Part shown: positions 25,514 through 34,574 of the stretch, piece after piece | Layout of the letters: each line of letters begins with the position of its first letter | Numbering within the stretch: position 1 is the stretch's first letter | From: an uncultured Paracoccaceae bacterium | Lineage (GTDB): Bacteria > Pseudomonadota > Alphaproteobacteria > Rhodobacterales > Rhodobacteraceae | Direction of reading: 5' to 3' | Length of the DNA stretch: 64,000 nt | Assembly: GCA_947503935.1 (NCBI GenBank) | Contig: CANNFR010000003.1 | Location: 248,001-312,000 of the forward strand | Notes under the pieces: model-generated | The model's input: only the letters and a program-made list of their open reading frames with translations | Database searches by the model: none | Told to the model about the DNA's origin: nothing | Made by a program: the position numbers and the translations under genes

Positions 25514-26473
25514 TCAGCGCAATCCGGCGCGGGTGGCGGCGCGGTCGATTGCGGCGATCACCTGATCTTCGGCGACATGTTGCGGCATGTGGCCGATGCC
25601 GGGCAGGCGGGTCAGGTTGGCGTGGGGGGCATCCTGGATCATCTCTTCGGCATGCACCTGCAGAGATACGATCTCATCGGCCTCGCCATGCACCAGTTCG
25701 AAGGGCAGGGTCAGCCTAGGATAGGCTGGGGTCAGGACGGAAATCTGTTCTTTCAGCCCGGCGCGATGGCGTGCGTTGGCGCGCAGCGTCTCGCGCCGCA
25801 GGGTCAGGGGCGCGCCGATATGGTCATCATAGCCCGCTGGCATGGTCTGCGGTTCGAAGACGCTGGCCGTGGCGTCGCGCACTGTCGCCTCTGGCACAAG
25901 GGCCGTGATCAGCGGCACGGCCAGGGCAGAGCCGACGGGGTTGGAGGTGACGGTGTAAAGCGCCGAAAGCCCGCCCTCCCACACATGGGACGGGGCACCG
26001 AGGGTCACGAGGGCCGCAATGCTGTCGGGATAGTGCACCGCCCAGGCCAGGGCCACGGCGCCGCCATAGCTTTGGCCGAGAACAATGGGCCGTTCGGCGC
26101 CAAGCTGTTCCGCCGCCCTTTGCAGCAGAGCGGCCTGTTCGCTGATCCCGTCCGCGCCCTCGGGCAGTGGATCGGTCCACCCCAGCCCCGGCCTGTCGAA
26201 CACGATGACGCGGTAGTTTTCGGCCAGTTTGTCTACCAGCGAAAAGGTGAAATCGCGCGCATTGCCCGATAGCCCGTGGATCAGCACCAGATCGGGGCCG
26301 CTGCCGCGCACCACGGCATGGACGTCTATGGTGCCCAGGGCAATGAACTGCCCCTCGGGCGGGAACGCCGCCTCGGCCGCGCGTTCGCGCGCATCGGCAC
26401 GGAAATGCACGAAGACGGCGAACCCGAATGTGCTGATCACGACGAGACTAAGAACCAATTTTTTCACTGTCAT
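25514..26473 (-). CDS. Membrane-anchored alpha/beta hydrolase
   Basis: 319 residues. An N-terminal hydrophobic anchor (about 4-24, [20 protein letters not shown]) is followed by a complete alpha/beta hydrolase fold: oxyanion [14 protein letters not shown], nucleophile elbow GQSYGG, acid in HGEADEIVS and His in [10 protein letters not shown]. It is probably a periplasm-facing esterase or hydrolase; the substrate is unknown. ATG 26473 (MTVKKLV) gives the anchor; a longer frame upstream lies inside metA. The gene overlaps the 3' end of metA by 26 bp, so the two are likely co-transcribed. Confidence 0.8.
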   Translation of the reverse strand: MTVKKLVLSLVVISTFGFAVFVHFRADARERAAEAAFPPEGQFIALGTIDVHAVVRGSGPDLVLIHGLSGNARDFTFSLVDKLAENYRVIVFDRPGLGWTDPLPEGADGISEQAALLQRAAEQLGAERPIVLGQSYGGAVALAWAVHYPDSIAALVTLGAPSHVWEGGLSALYTVTSNPVGSALAVPLITALVPEATVRDATASVFEPQTMPAGYDDHIGAPLTLRRETLRANARHRAGLKEQISVLTPAYPRLTLPFELVHGEADEIVSLQVHAEEMIQDAPHANLTRLPGIGHMPQHVAEDQVIAAIDRAATRAGLR

Positions 26474-27365
26474 AGGGTGTTGTCTGATAAATCTGGTTGA
26501 TCCAGTTGCCATAGAGTAGATGCGCGTGACTGCGCCAGCGGTTGAGCGGCGTCTGCGCGGGGTCGTCATCGGGATAGTAGTTGACCGGCACGCCGATGGC
26601 GGTGCCGTTTTCAACGTCGCGGTCGTATTCCTCTTTCAGCGTGCCGCTGTCATATTCGAAATGGTTGAAGATATAGAGCGCGCGGTGCCCGGGATCCTCA
26701 AGCAGGCAAGCGCCCACATCGTCGGAGCCCAGAAGAGTGGTCAGCCCTGGCACGGCGTCGATCTCGGCCTGTTTCATCTCGGTCCAGCGGCTGACCGGGA
26801 TCACGAAATCATCCGAAAACCCGCGCAGATAGGGTGAGGCGGGGGCGAGGTTCCGGTGCCGGAAGCAGCCAAACGCCTTGGCGCCCAGCATATGCTTGGC
26901 GACCCCGTGGAAATGATAGGCCATCGCCATGCCACCCCAGCAGACGCCGAAGGTGGAATGCACGTTGGTCTGGGTCCAGTCCATGACCTCGCGAAGCTCG
27001 TCCCAATAGGTCACCTCCTCGAAGGGCAGATGCTCGATCGGGGCGCCGGTGATGACGAGGCCGTCGAACTTCTCACCCTTGACCGCCTGAAAGGGGCGGT
27101 AGAATGCGTCCATATGTTCCGAGGCGGTGGTCTTGGTCTGATGTTCGGTCATGCGGATCAGCTGCAGGTCGATCTGCAGGGGCGTGGCCCCGATCAGCCG
27201 CGCGAACTGCGTCTCGGTCTGGATCTTCTTGGGCATCAGGTTCAAAAGCCCGATGCGCAGGGGGCGGATATCCTGCCGCGCGGCCTCATCCTCGGACATC
27301 ACCATGACGCCTTCGCGGTTCAGCACGTCGTAGGCAGGCAGGGTCTCGGGCAGGGTGATGGGCAT
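26448..27365 (-). CDS. metA: Homoserine O-acetyltransferase, MetA family
   Basis: 305 residues, type-I glutamine-amidotransferase-like fold. The catalytic Cys142 is in GVCWGGMAM, with the His-x-Glu of NHFEYD completing the site. It acylates homoserine in methionine synthesis. Residue 111 is Glu ([10 protein letters not shown]) rather than the Gly of E. coli MetA. In MetA-family studies Glu at this position marks acetyl-CoA specificity, so an acetyltransferase is predicted despite the usual succinyltransferase name. It is transcribed upstream of the alpha/beta hydrolase. Cytoplasmic. Confidence 0.95.
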   Translation of the reverse strand: MPITLPETLPAYDVLNREGVMVMSEDEAARQDIRPLRIGLLNLMPKKIQTETQFARLIGATPLQIDLQLIRMTEHQTKTTASEHMDAFYRPFQAVKGEKFDGLVITGAPIEHLPFEEVTYWDELREVMDWTQTNVHSTFGVCWGGMAMAYHFHGVAKHMLGAKAFGCFRHRNLAPASPYLRGFSDDFVIPVSRWTEMKQAEIDAVPGLTTLLGSDDVGACLLEDPGHRALYIFNHFEYDSGTLKEEYDRDVENGTAIGVPVNYYPDDDPAQTPLNRWRSHAHLLYGNWINQIYQTTPYDSEKIGS

Positions 27366-27395
27366 TGGGCCGCTCTCTTATCGCAAGGGGATGAC

Positions 27396-28268
27396 TTAGG
27401 CGGCCTTGGCCCGGGCCTCAAGGGCATGGGCGATCAGATCGGTGAAGTCTTGAGCAGACGTGATCTGCGCCACATCCCTGGCGCTGACCGTCACGCCCCA
27501 ATTGCGTGCCATCGCGGCATAGAGCGGCCGGCGGTGGGCCAGGGCGCGCGCATAGGTCCAGCGGACGAAAGCATCGGGGTCAACCTGCGCCTCGGTCAGA
27601 TCGTTTTCTGACAGATATTCGTCCCATGCCGTTTGCAGGAAGGCGGGCTGATAATACATCGGTTTCGGCGCGCGATCAAAGCGGCGGACCAGCTCGGCCG
27701 TATGATCGTCGGACCCTTCGATCCAGACCATCAGCAGGTTCTGCGACAGGGCCGTCAGCACCGGATCCTCAGGGTCATCGGGATCGACCACCTCGCAGAT
27801 CGACCCGCCGGTGTCGCAGACAAAGCTTTGATATCCGTAGATATCCGCGGCCCGGCCGATGAAGTGCGGTGCATCCAGTAGGGCCGCCACCTCGGCCACG
27901 CGGTGCTGGTCCTGGCGGTGCAGATATTCGGCAAAGGGCAGGCCGCCCTTGGCCGGGTCGCCGGGCTTGCCCAGATAGGTCGAGAGCGGCGCCAGATTGT
28001 CAAAGGTGATGTTGGACGCGATATAGACGCTGTCGGTCATCAGCAATTCGCGCAGAAGCGGCACGCGCATCGCCTCGCGTTTGAAATTATCGGCGATGTG
28101 TTCGCCCATATAACGGGTGCCGATGCGGTAATCGACCGAGTAGTGGAACCACCCGCCCGCCTCGCGCAGAAGGCCCGCCACATGGGTCTTGCCAAGCCCC
28201 GACATGCCAAAAAGCAGCACGCGCTTCTGCCCGGCCTGCCGCCAATCCTGTACATCTTTGTAGATCAT
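27396..28268 (-). CDS. P-loop ATPase/kinase-like protein of unknown function
   Basis: 290 residues with a Walker A GMSGLGKT near residue 21-28 (VLLFGMSGLGKTHVAGLLRE) and an acidic segment DTGGSICEVVDPDDPED near residue 150. It has the look of a small soluble nucleotide kinase or ATPase (RFDRAPKPMYYQPAFL, WTYARALAHRRPLYAAMARN). The family is common in Rhodobacteraceae, but I know no assigned role. It lies 30 bp upstream of metA in the same direction, so co-transcription is likely. No membrane or signal segment. Confidence 0.75.
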   Translation of the reverse strand: MIYKDVQDWRQAGQKRVLLFGMSGLGKTHVAGLLREAGGWFHYSVDYRIGTRYMGEHIADNFKREAMRVPLLRELLMTDSVYIASNITFDNLAPLSTYLGKPGDPAKGGLPFAEYLHRQDQHRVAEVAALLDAPHFIGRAADIYGYQSFVCDTGGSICEVVDPDDPEDPVLTALSQNLLMVWIEGSDDHTAELVRRFDRAPKPMYYQPAFLQTAWDEYLSENDLTEAQVDPDAFVRWTYARALAHRRPLYAAMARNWGVTVSARDVAQITSAQDFTDLIAHALEARAKAA

Positions 28269-28407
28269 CCGCCGCGCTCCCTGCCGCTACCGGCTTTACC
28301 CAGCCGCGCCGCGACCTCCAAGGAATTTCTGATCCATTCAGAGATCGGTTGAGCCTTCCGTGCCGTTTGGGCATGTTTCCACAGCAGCCGGGTTGGAGGT
28401 GTCGCCC

Positions 28408-29262
28408 ATGTTTGTGAAAGTGAATGACGCGCGGCTTTACGTCGATATCGACGGGGCGGGCCTTGTGCCCGAGGGCCGGCACATGCGGCAAAAGCCGACC
28501 GTCATTCTGGCCCATGGCGGTCCTGGCGCCGATCATTCGCTTTACAAACCGGCCTATGCTCAGCCCTCGGATATCGCGCAAGTCGTCTATTACGATCATC
28601 GCGGCAACGGACGGAGCGATTTGTGCGCGCAAGAGACATGGAACTTGGCCCAATGGGGCGACGATCTGCGGGGCCTCTGCGATGCTTTGGGGATCGAAAA
28701 GCCGATCGTCTGCGGCACATCTTTCGGAGGGTTCGTGGCCCAATCCTACGCGACGCGGTATCCCGACCATCCCGCGAAACTGATCTTGATAAGTACGGCG
28801 GCGAAGATGGATTTCGAAGCGGTCTTCGCTGCATTTGAGGCTTTGGGAGGTGCAGATGCCGGGCAAGCGGCGCGGGCCTATTGGACCAGCCCAACATCTC
28901 AGACGCGCGCCCGGTTTCGTGAAATCTGTGTGCCCTTGTTTTACGTGAGCGACGTTGACACCAGCGATTGGCTATCGCGCATCGTGATGCGCGACGAGAC
29001 GGCTTTGTGGTTCAACGGACCCAATAATGAGCAGGGACGGATGGATTTTCGCGAGGATTTGGCCAAGATCGCGTGTCCGGTCTTGCTCATGGCCGGAGAA
29101 AGCGATCCCATCACGCCGATCGCATTCAGCGAGATGATCGCAGAGTGCCTTCCGCCCGATCTGGTGACGTTTCTGCGGTTTGCGCAATGCGGTCATGATG
29201 TGGTCGTCGATCAGCCCGGCGCGGCCTTCAAAGCCATACGTGACTTCATAGAAGCCGCATAA
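28408..29262 (+). CDS. Alpha/beta hydrolase, proline iminopeptidase-like
   Basis: 284 residues. Oxyanion-hole AHGGPGADHS, YYDHRGNGRSD, nucleophile GTSFGGFVAQ, acid GESDPITP and His in CGHDVVV give a full catalytic set. HGGPG plus DxRGxGxS is the proline iminopeptidase (S33) signature, so an aminopeptidase acting on N-terminal proline is plausible; a lactonase or esterase is the alternative. ATG 28408 is preferred since GGAGGT lies 7 nt upstream; the frame opens 16 codons earlier. It is divergent from the ATPase gene. Confidence 0.85.
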   Translation: MFVKVNDARLYVDIDGAGLVPEGRHMRQKPTVILAHGGPGADHSLYKPAYAQPSDIAQVVYYDHRGNGRSDLCAQETWNLAQWGDDLRGLCDALGIEKPIVCGTSFGGFVAQSYATRYPDHPAKLILISTAAKMDFEAVFAAFEALGGADAGQAARAYWTSPTSQTRARFREICVPLFYVSDVDTSDWLSRIVMRDETALWFNGPNNEQGRMDFREDLAKIACPVLLMAGESDPITPIAFSEMIAECLPPDLVTFLRFAQCGHDVVVDQPGAAFKAIRDFIEAA

Positions 29263-29283
29263 AGCCTTTGCCGCACCGTCCAT

Positions 29284-29315
29284 GAAAAACGCCCGCTCCT
29301 GTTAGGGGCGGGCGT
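29284..29315 (-). terminator. Terminator of infC
   Basis: On the minus strand: ACGCCCGCCCC, loop TAACA, GGAGCGGGCGT, then TTTTCATG. It lies 22 bp beyond the infC stop and also faces the end of the plus-strand hydrolase gene. Confidence 0.85.
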
Positions 29316-29336
29316 GCGATTGGAAAGTCGCCTGAC

Positions 29337-29876
29337 TTACCGCGGGGCGATCATCATCACCATTTGGCGGCCCTCAAGACGGGGCATGTTCTCGACCTTG
29401 GCGACCTCGGCCACATCGTCAGCAACGCGGTTCAGCAGCTCCATGCCCAGCTGCTGGTGGGCCATTTCGCGGCCCCGAAAGCGCAGGGTGATCTTCACCT
29501 TGTCACCATTGTCGAGGAATTTCAAAATGTTGCGCATTTTGACATCGTAATCATGCGTATCGGTTCCCGGGCGAAACTTGATCTCTTTGATCTCGATGAT
29601 CTTCTGATTCTTGCGCGCTTCGGCCTCGCGCTTTTGGGTCTCGTATTTGTACTTGCCAAAATCCATGATCTTGCAGACCGGCGGTTCGGCATTGGGCGAG
29701 ATTTCGACCAGGTCGAGGCCGACCTGCTCGGCCAGCTCCATGCCGCGCTGAGGCGTGACGACGCCGATATTTTCACCTTCGGCCCCGATGAGCCGGATTT
29801 CGTTGGCGCGGATACGGTCGTTTACCCGTGGGCCGGTGTCGCGCACCGGGGGGGCATTGTGAGGTCTGCGGGCTAT
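29337..29876 (-). CDS. infC: Translation initiation factor IF-3, apparent AUA start
   Basis: 179 residues. N-domain: [38 protein letters not shown]-domain: [41 protein letters not shown]-3 binds the 30S subunit and proofreads start codons. There is no ATG near the conserved N-terminus ([16 protein letters not shown]). ATA at 29876 has AAAAGGA 8 nt upstream and yields M-ARRP, like the M-RRP start of rhizobial IF-3. A non-standard start is the known autoregulatory device of infC (AUU in E. coli). Alternatives: TTG 29900 with an AAGG, or ATG 29951 with a poor SD. Confidence 0.9.
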   Translation of the reverse strand: MARRPHNAPPVRDTGPRVNDRIRANEIRLIGAEGENIGVVTPQRGMELAEQVGLDLVEISPNAEPPVCKIMDFGKYKYETQKREAEARKNQKIIEIKEIKFRPGTDTHDYDVKMRNILKFLDNGDKVKITLRFRGREMAHQQLGMELLNRVADDVAEVAKVENMPRLEGRQMVMMIAPR

Positions 29877-30073
29877 GGCTTTGGTCCTTTTGTTGTCCAA
29901 ATCGTCTGGCCTTGGAAAATAGACCTCTGGCGCCCAGGATTCAACCTGCATTTCTTGGCGGAAAGCCGCGCGGAACGGGCCCGATGGCGGCTTGGGCTTT
30001 TGTTTTCGCCCGGCATTCGACAAACCGGTGGCGAATGCGTGGCCGGTGCCATGCAGGCAGGGAGGCTTCAAGG

Positions 30074-30535
30074 ATGAACCGGACTCTTCTGATACTTGTC
30101 GTGATCGCGCTGCTGGGCGGTGGCGGATACTGGTACTACACCGATCAGCAGGCCCGTCAGGCCGAGGCAACTGCCGCGCAAGAAGCGGCCGAGGCGGAAG
30201 CCGAACGATTGGCCGCCGAAGAGGCCGCAAGGCTTGCCGAAGAAGCAGAAGCCGAGGCCGCCGCTGCCGCTCAGGCCGAGGCCGACAGGCTGGCTGCGGA
30301 AGCCGCCGAAGCGGCCGCCGCGGTCGAGGAGGGGGCTGCCGGCCTCGTCGATCGCTTGGATCAGGCCCTGACGGCCGAAAATTTCGACTATGACCGCGCG
30401 GCTGCGGCCATCGATGCCTCGAATCTGACCGAGGCGGAAAAGACCGCCGCGAAAACCGCGCTGATTGCGGCCCGCGACAATCCCGCAATCCTCGAAACGG
30501 TGCTGGATCAGGTCAGATCGGCGCTGGACATGTAA
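30074..30535 (+). CDS. Membrane-anchored Ala/Glu-rich coiled-coil protein
   Basis: 153 residues. An N-terminal membrane anchor ([20 protein letters not shown]) precedes about 75 residues of Ala/Glu-rich heptad-like sequence (repeats such as [20 protein letters not shown]) and a small C-terminal helical domain ([20 protein letters not shown]). A periplasmic helical rod like the middle of TolA is suggested, but there is no TolA C-terminal domain. ATG 30074 has GGAGG and AAGG upstream; an upstream in-frame extension lies in the infC region. It is divergent from infC. Function unknown. Confidence 0.7.
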   Translation: MNRTLLILVVIALLGGGGYWYYTDQQARQAEATAAQEAAEAEAERLAAEEAARLAEEAEAEAAAAAQAEADRLAAEAAEAAAAVEEGAAGLVDRLDQALTAENFDYDRAAAAIDASNLTEAEKTAAKTALIAARDNPAILETVLDQVRSALDM

Positions 30536-30538
30536 CGT

Positions 30539-30564
30539 AAAAGGGCGGGGCGGTTAAACGCCCT
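30539..30564 (-). terminator. Hairpin at the convergent ends of the coiled-coil gene and fpr
   Basis: AGGGCG (30542-30547) pairs with CGCCCT (30559-30564). On the minus strand the stem is followed by TTTTACG. The right arm overlaps the last codons of fpr. Confidence 0.5.
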
Positions 30565-31384
30565 CGCCCACGAAGGCCTTTTCGACGACGTATTCCTGCG
30601 GATCGCTATTGGCGCCTTCGCGCAGGCCGAAGCCTTCCAGAACGGCCTTCACATCGGTGTTGAAGTCAAGCGAGCCGCAGACCATGGCGCGGTCGGTGGC
30701 CGGGTCCATGGGCGGCAGGTCCAGATCGGCGAACACCTTGCCCGATGACAGATTGTCGGTGATCCGCCCCATCTTGGGCCCGTCTTCGCGCGTGGTCGTG
30801 GGATAATACAGCAGCTTGCCCTCGACCATTTCGCCGATCAGCGGATCGTTTTGCAGGTCCTCGACCAGTTTCCGGCCGTACTCCAGCTCGGCCTGCTCGC
30901 GGCAGGTATGCATCATGATGACCTGCTCGTACTTCTCGTAGGTCTCAGGGTCGCGCATCAGGCTGGCGAAAGGCGCGATGCCGGTGCCGGTGGCCAGAAA
31001 CCACAGCCGCTTGCCGGGCAGAAGTGCATCCAGCACCAGAGTGCCGACAGGCTTGGGGCGCAAGATGATTTCATCGCCGGGTTGGATGTGCTGCAATTTC
31101 GAGGTGAGCGGGCCGTCGGGCACTTTGATCGAGTAGAACTCAAGCTCCTCATCCCAATTGGGCGAGGCGATGGAATAGGCGCGCAGAAGCGGTTTGCCGT
31201 TATCGCCCATCAGCCCGATCATCACGAATTCGCCCGAGCGGAAACGCAGGCTTTGCGGGCGGGTGACGCGGAAGGAAAACAGCCGGTCTGTCCAGTGTTG
31301 AACCGCGGTCACGGTTTGCGCGTCGGGCAGGGTCGGCACGGCGGGAATGGGGGCGGTGTCGGTCACTTTGGCTCGTTCGTTCAT
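30554..31384 (-). CDS. fpr: Ferredoxin/flavodoxin--NADP+ reductase
   Basis: 276 residues, plant-type FNR fold of the bacterial Fpr group. FAD motif RAYSIAS, phosphate and NADP parts GTGIAPFASLMRDPE and MMHTCREQAELEYG, then VCGSLDFNTDVKAVLEGFGL; it ends FVGEGV. It exchanges electrons between NADPH and ferredoxin. As the last gene of the sulfur operon it could supply reduced ferredoxin to the siroheme sulfite reductase and to the 4Fe-4S reductase. It begins 63 bp after the DUF934 gene. Confidence 0.93.
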   Translation of the reverse strand: MNERAKVTDTAPIPAVPTLPDAQTVTAVQHWTDRLFSFRVTRPQSLRFRSGEFVMIGLMGDNGKPLLRAYSIASPNWDEELEFYSIKVPDGPLTSKLQHIQPGDEIILRPKPVGTLVLDALLPGKRLWFLATGTGIAPFASLMRDPETYEKYEQVIMMHTCREQAELEYGRKLVEDLQNDPLIGEMVEGKLLYYPTTTREDGPKMGRITDNLSSGKVFADLDLPPMDPATDRAMVCGSLDFNTDVKAVLEGFGLREGANSDPQEYVVEKAFVGEGV

Positions 31385-31447
31385 GTCATTGCCGGGGCTT
31401 TTGGCGCCCCGGTCCTCTCTAGCGTCGAATGATGTGGGGGGAAAGCC

Positions 31448-31846
31448 TCAGCCGCGCAGACGCGCCTGATAGTCGTGGTCCTGCCAGTTGGCGCGGGCCA
31501 GCCATTGATCTTCGGGTTGACGCTGGGCCAGGGCCTCATCGATCTCGACCTCGTCGAAGCCCGATCGGCGCGCCATGGCATATTGATCGGCCAGAACGTG
31601 GCCCTTGGCGCGCAAGCGGCCCTTGTAGCCCATCGCGCGCAGACGGCGGGCCAGCGTAAAACCGCGCCCATCAGCGAAGCTTGGAAAGGCGATGCGGATA
31701 ATCTGCACGTCCTCCAGCGCGGGCAGGCAGGCCAGATCGGCGTCTGGGCCGAGGTCGAGCGCCTTTGCCGTGGCATTGGCGGCAGGCTGTGCAAACCCTT
31801 GCTGCCAGTCTTCGGCGTGAAAGCCTGTATCGCGGACCAAGGTCAT
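31448..31846 (-). CDS. DUF934 protein of the sulfate assimilation operon
   Basis: 132 residues. DUF934 features: LPALEDVQIIRIAFPSFADG, GFTLARRLRAMGYKGRLRAKG and HVLADQYAMARRSGFDEVE. DUF934 proteins occur almost only beside cysI/cysH and are treated as putative sulfite-reductase accessories; the mechanism is not known. The start at 31846 overlaps the cysH stop by 4 bp (ATGA), indicating coupling. A longer frame exists upstream within cysH but lacks SD support. Confidence 0.88.
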   Translation of the reverse strand: MTLVRDTGFHAEDWQQGFAQPAANATAKALDLGPDADLACLPALEDVQIIRIAFPSFADGRGFTLARRLRAMGYKGRLRAKGHVLADQYAMARRSGFDEVEIDEALAQRQPEDQWLARANWQDHDYQARLRG

Positions 31847-32595
31847 GCCGCTTCTCCTGTGGTTGTCTGGCGGACGATCTTGCCGTCCACGAAATGAATG
31901 CCGCATTCGGTTTTCTCGCGTCCGCGCCAACGGCCTGCACGGGGGTCTTCGCCTTCTGCCACGGGCGAGGTGCAGGGCGCGCAGCCGATGGATGGGTAGC
32001 CTTTGGCCACCAGCGGGTGACGGGGCAGGCGGTTTTCGATCATGTAATCCTGCACATCGCCCGGCTCCCAATGGGCCAGCGGGTTGACCTTGATCTTGCC
32101 GGCGGCGTCCGTCTCAAAGAAATCGAGGGCCACGCGCGCGCCGCCCTGGAACCGCTTGCGGCCTGTGATCCAGGCATCAAACGGCGCCAATGCCTGCGCC
32201 AGAGGCTCGGTCTTGCGCAGGGCGCAGCAGGCGTCGGGGTCGGTCTGGTGCAGCAGATTCCGGGGGTCGCGGGCGGTCAGGTGGCCCCGATCGGCGGTGA
32301 TCCGGCGAATATCGGTCAGGCCCAGCTTGTCCGCCACCTCGGCCTGATAGGCCAGCGTTTCGGGAAACAGCATCTCGGTGTCGATGAAGATCACCGGCAA
32401 TGTCCGGTCGATGACCGAGACCAGATGCAAAAGCGCCACCGATTCCGCCCCGAAGGACGACACCATCGCGATGCGGCCCACGGCGGGGTCGGACAGCGCG
32501 CGTTCCAGCACCGCGACCGCGCCGTGGTGCCGGTAGCGGCGGTTGAGGTGCTGGGCGCGCTCGGGCGCGTCTGGCAGGGGGGCCTCAAGCGGCAT
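31843..32595 (-). CDS. cysH: Adenylyl-sulfate (APS) reductase, 4Fe-4S CysH type
   Basis: 250 residues of the PP-loop CysH family. MVSSFGAESVALLHL holds the PP-loop, with VIFIDTEMLFPET after it, ITGRKRFQGGAR and the C-terminal Cys in KTECGIHFV. The Cys-Cys pair in DACCALRK and Cys-x2-Cys in IGCAPCTSP are the four ligands of the 4Fe-4S cluster. These identify the APS-reducing rather than PAPS-reducing enzyme. It produces sulfite for CysI. It overlaps cysI by 11 bp and DUF934 by 4 bp. Confidence 0.93.
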   Translation of the reverse strand: MPLEAPLPDAPERAQHLNRRYRHHGAVAVLERALSDPAVGRIAMVSSFGAESVALLHLVSVIDRTLPVIFIDTEMLFPETLAYQAEVADKLGLTDIRRITADRGHLTARDPRNLLHQTDPDACCALRKTEPLAQALAPFDAWITGRKRFQGGARVALDFFETDAAGKIKVNPLAHWEPGDVQDYMIENRLPRHPLVAKGYPSIGCAPCTSPVAEGEDPRAGRWRGREKTECGIHFVDGKIVRQTTTGEAA

Positions 32596-34249
32596 CGCGC
32601 TTGGCCTCGGCCGGGTAGAGCGCGGCCTTGAACGGCGCCACGCCGAGGCGGCGGTAGGCCATCAGGAACGTCTCCTCCTCGCCCTCGCGGATGTCCAGAT
32701 AGGCCAGAAGCAACCGCTCAAGCGCCGGCACGATCTCATCATAGGCAAAGCCTGGGCCTGCCCGTTCGCCGATAGCGGCGTCTTCGGTGCCGTCGCCGCC
32801 CAGAGTGATCTGGTAGTTTTCCACCCCCGCCCGGTCCAGCCCGAGGATGCCGATATGGCCCACATGATGGTGGCCGCAGGCATTGATGCAGCCCGAGATC
32901 TTGATCTTGAGGGGGCCGATCTCATGCTCAAGCTTCAATTCCTCAAAACGCGTCGCGATCTCTTGCGCGACGGGGATCGAGCGGGCGGTGGCCAGCGCGC
33001 AGTAATCCATGCCGGGGCAGGCGATGATGTCGGAGAGAAGCCCGATATTGGCGGTGCCGAGGCCCGCCTGTTGCAGCCGGGCATGCAAGGCCGGCAGATC
33101 GGCGCGCGCGACATGGGGCAGGACCACGTTTTGCTCGTGGCTGATGCGCAGCTCGCCATAGCCATACTCATCGGCCAGATCGGCCATCACGCGCATCTGA
33201 TCGGCGGTCGCGTCGCCGGGCGTTGCGCCATGGGCCTTCAGGCTGATCGTGACGATCGCGTGGTCGCCCTGTTTGTGCGCGGTCAGGTTGGTGTCGGCCC
33301 AGGCGCGGAACACGGGGTCGCGGCGTGCCTCCTCATACGCCGCGACCGGCTTCGCCTGCCAAACGGGTGGAGCGAAGCTTTGTGCGATATCGGCCAGCAA
33401 GGCCTGATTGGCGCCCGTATAGGCCTGGCGGATGCGCGCGAACTCGGCCTCGACCAGCTCGCGGATGCGCTCAAGCCCCTCTTCATGCACGGTGATCTTG
33501 ATGCGCGCCTTGTACTTGTTGTCGCGCCGGCCGAGCAGGTTGTAGACGGCCAGAATCGCCTCGACATACGGCAAAAGATCGGCCTTGGGCAGGAAGTCCC
33601 GCACCACCTTGCCGATCATCGGGGTCCGGCCAAGGCCACCGCCCACGATAACCTCGAACCCGGTCTCATCGCCCCGCCGCACCATGCGCAGGCCGATATC
33701 GTGGGCCTTGGTCACCGCCCGGTCGTTGGAACTGCCGGTGATCGCGATCTTGAACTTGCGCGGCAGGAACTGGAATTCCGGATGGTCGGTCGACCATTGG
33801 CGCAGAAGCTCGGCATAGGGGCGGGGGTCTTCGATCTCGTCCTCTGCGGCGGCGGCGAAGTGGTCGGCGGTGACGTTGCGCACCGTGTTGCCGCTGGTCT
33901 GGATCGCGTGCAGGCCAACCTCGGCCAGCGCGTCGAGCATATCGGGCACGTTGCGCAGCTTCGGCCAGTTGAACTGGATGTTCTGCCGGGTGGTGAAGTG
34001 GCCATAGCCCTTGTCCCAGCGCTCGGCGATCACGGCAAGCTGGCGCATCTGGGCCGAGGACACGGTGCCATAGGGGATCGCCACGCGCAGCATATAGGCG
34101 TGCAATTGCAAATAAAGACCGTTCATCAGGCGGAGCGGTTTGAACTCATCCTCGGTCAGGCTGCCGTCAATGCGGCGTTCGACCTGGCCGCGGAACTGGC
34201 GGTTGCGCTCGCGCAGGAAGGCATCGTCGAAATCGGTGTAACGGTACAT
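32585..34249 (-). CDS. cysI: Siroheme sulfite reductase (nitrite/sulfite reductase family)
   Basis: 554 residues. The cluster and siroheme ligands are in PGMDYCALATARS and ISGCINACGHHHVGHIG. Substrate-contact features are TRQNIQFNWPKLRNVPD and HEQNVVLPHV. It reduces sulfite to sulfide by six electrons. ATG 34249 (MYRYTDFDD) has an AGGAGA SD; the frame extends upstream without one. It is in the operon cobA-DUF2849-cysI-cysH-DUF934-fpr, so electrons probably come from ferredoxin. A nitrite reductase is the family alternative, but cysH argues for sulfite. Possibly also handles sulfite released by the sulfonate cluster. Confidence 0.92.
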   Translation of the reverse strand: MYRYTDFDDAFLRERNRQFRGQVERRIDGSLTEDEFKPLRLMNGLYLQLHAYMLRVAIPYGTVSSAQMRQLAVIAERWDKGYGHFTTRQNIQFNWPKLRNVPDMLDALAEVGLHAIQTSGNTVRNVTADHFAAAAEDEIEDPRPYAELLRQWSTDHPEFQFLPRKFKIAITGSSNDRAVTKAHDIGLRMVRRGDETGFEVIVGGGLGRTPMIGKVVRDFLPKADLLPYVEAILAVYNLLGRRDNKYKARIKITVHEEGLERIRELVEAEFARIRQAYTGANQALLADIAQSFAPPVWQAKPVAAYEEARRDPVFRAWADTNLTAHKQGDHAIVTISLKAHGATPGDATADQMRVMADLADEYGYGELRISHEQNVVLPHVARADLPALHARLQQAGLGTANIGLLSDIIACPGMDYCALATARSIPVAQEIATRFEELKLEHEIGPLKIKISGCINACGHHHVGHIGILGLDRAGVENYQITLGGDGTEDAAIGERAGPGFAYDEIVPALERLLLAYLDIREGEEETFLMAYRRLGVAPFKAALYPAEAKRDAA

Positions 34250-34268
34250 GCTCGGGGTCTCCTGCGCT

Positions 34269-34574
34269 TTAGCTCTGCGCGGTTTCTTGTTTGCCATGGG
34301 CATAGTTCGAGGGGCCACGCGTTCGGAACGCCTCGCGGAAATGCACCGGCTCGGGGCCATCGGCGCCGGGCTCAGCATCGGCCAGATAGGGGCCGACGAC
34401 CCGGTCGGGCTGCCCTTGGGCGTGCAGCAGGCGCAGCTGGGCGTCGGCCTCATCGGTCAGCAATTCGGCTTGGCTGTGCAGCGGGCTCCAGGTATCGGCC
34501 TCGGTCTGGTAGACGGCCTCGCCCGACAGAAGATCATTGGCGGTGACCACTTTGGGTTTGAAAGCGCGGCTCAT
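34269..34574 (-). CDS. DUF2849 protein
   Basis: 101 residues (FKPKVVTANDLLSGEAVYQT, WSPLHSQAELLTDEADAQLR). DUF2849 is a small family seen between cobA/cysG and cysI in alphaproteobacterial sulfur operons; its role is not known, although a helper for sulfite reductase maturation is often suggested. The start overlaps the stop of the cobA gene by 4 bp (ATGA). It is followed by cysI after 19 bp. Confidence 0.85.
   Translation of the reverse strand: MSRAFKPKVVTANDLLSGEAVYQTEADTWSPLHSQAELLTDEADAQLRLLHAQGQPDRVVGPYLADAEPGADGPEPVHFREAFRTRGPSNYAHGKQETAQS

Noticed and set aside
32543-34546. 667-codon plus-strand frame opposite cysI
   Set aside because: Antisense to the sulfite reductase, whose siroheme motifs are unambiguous.
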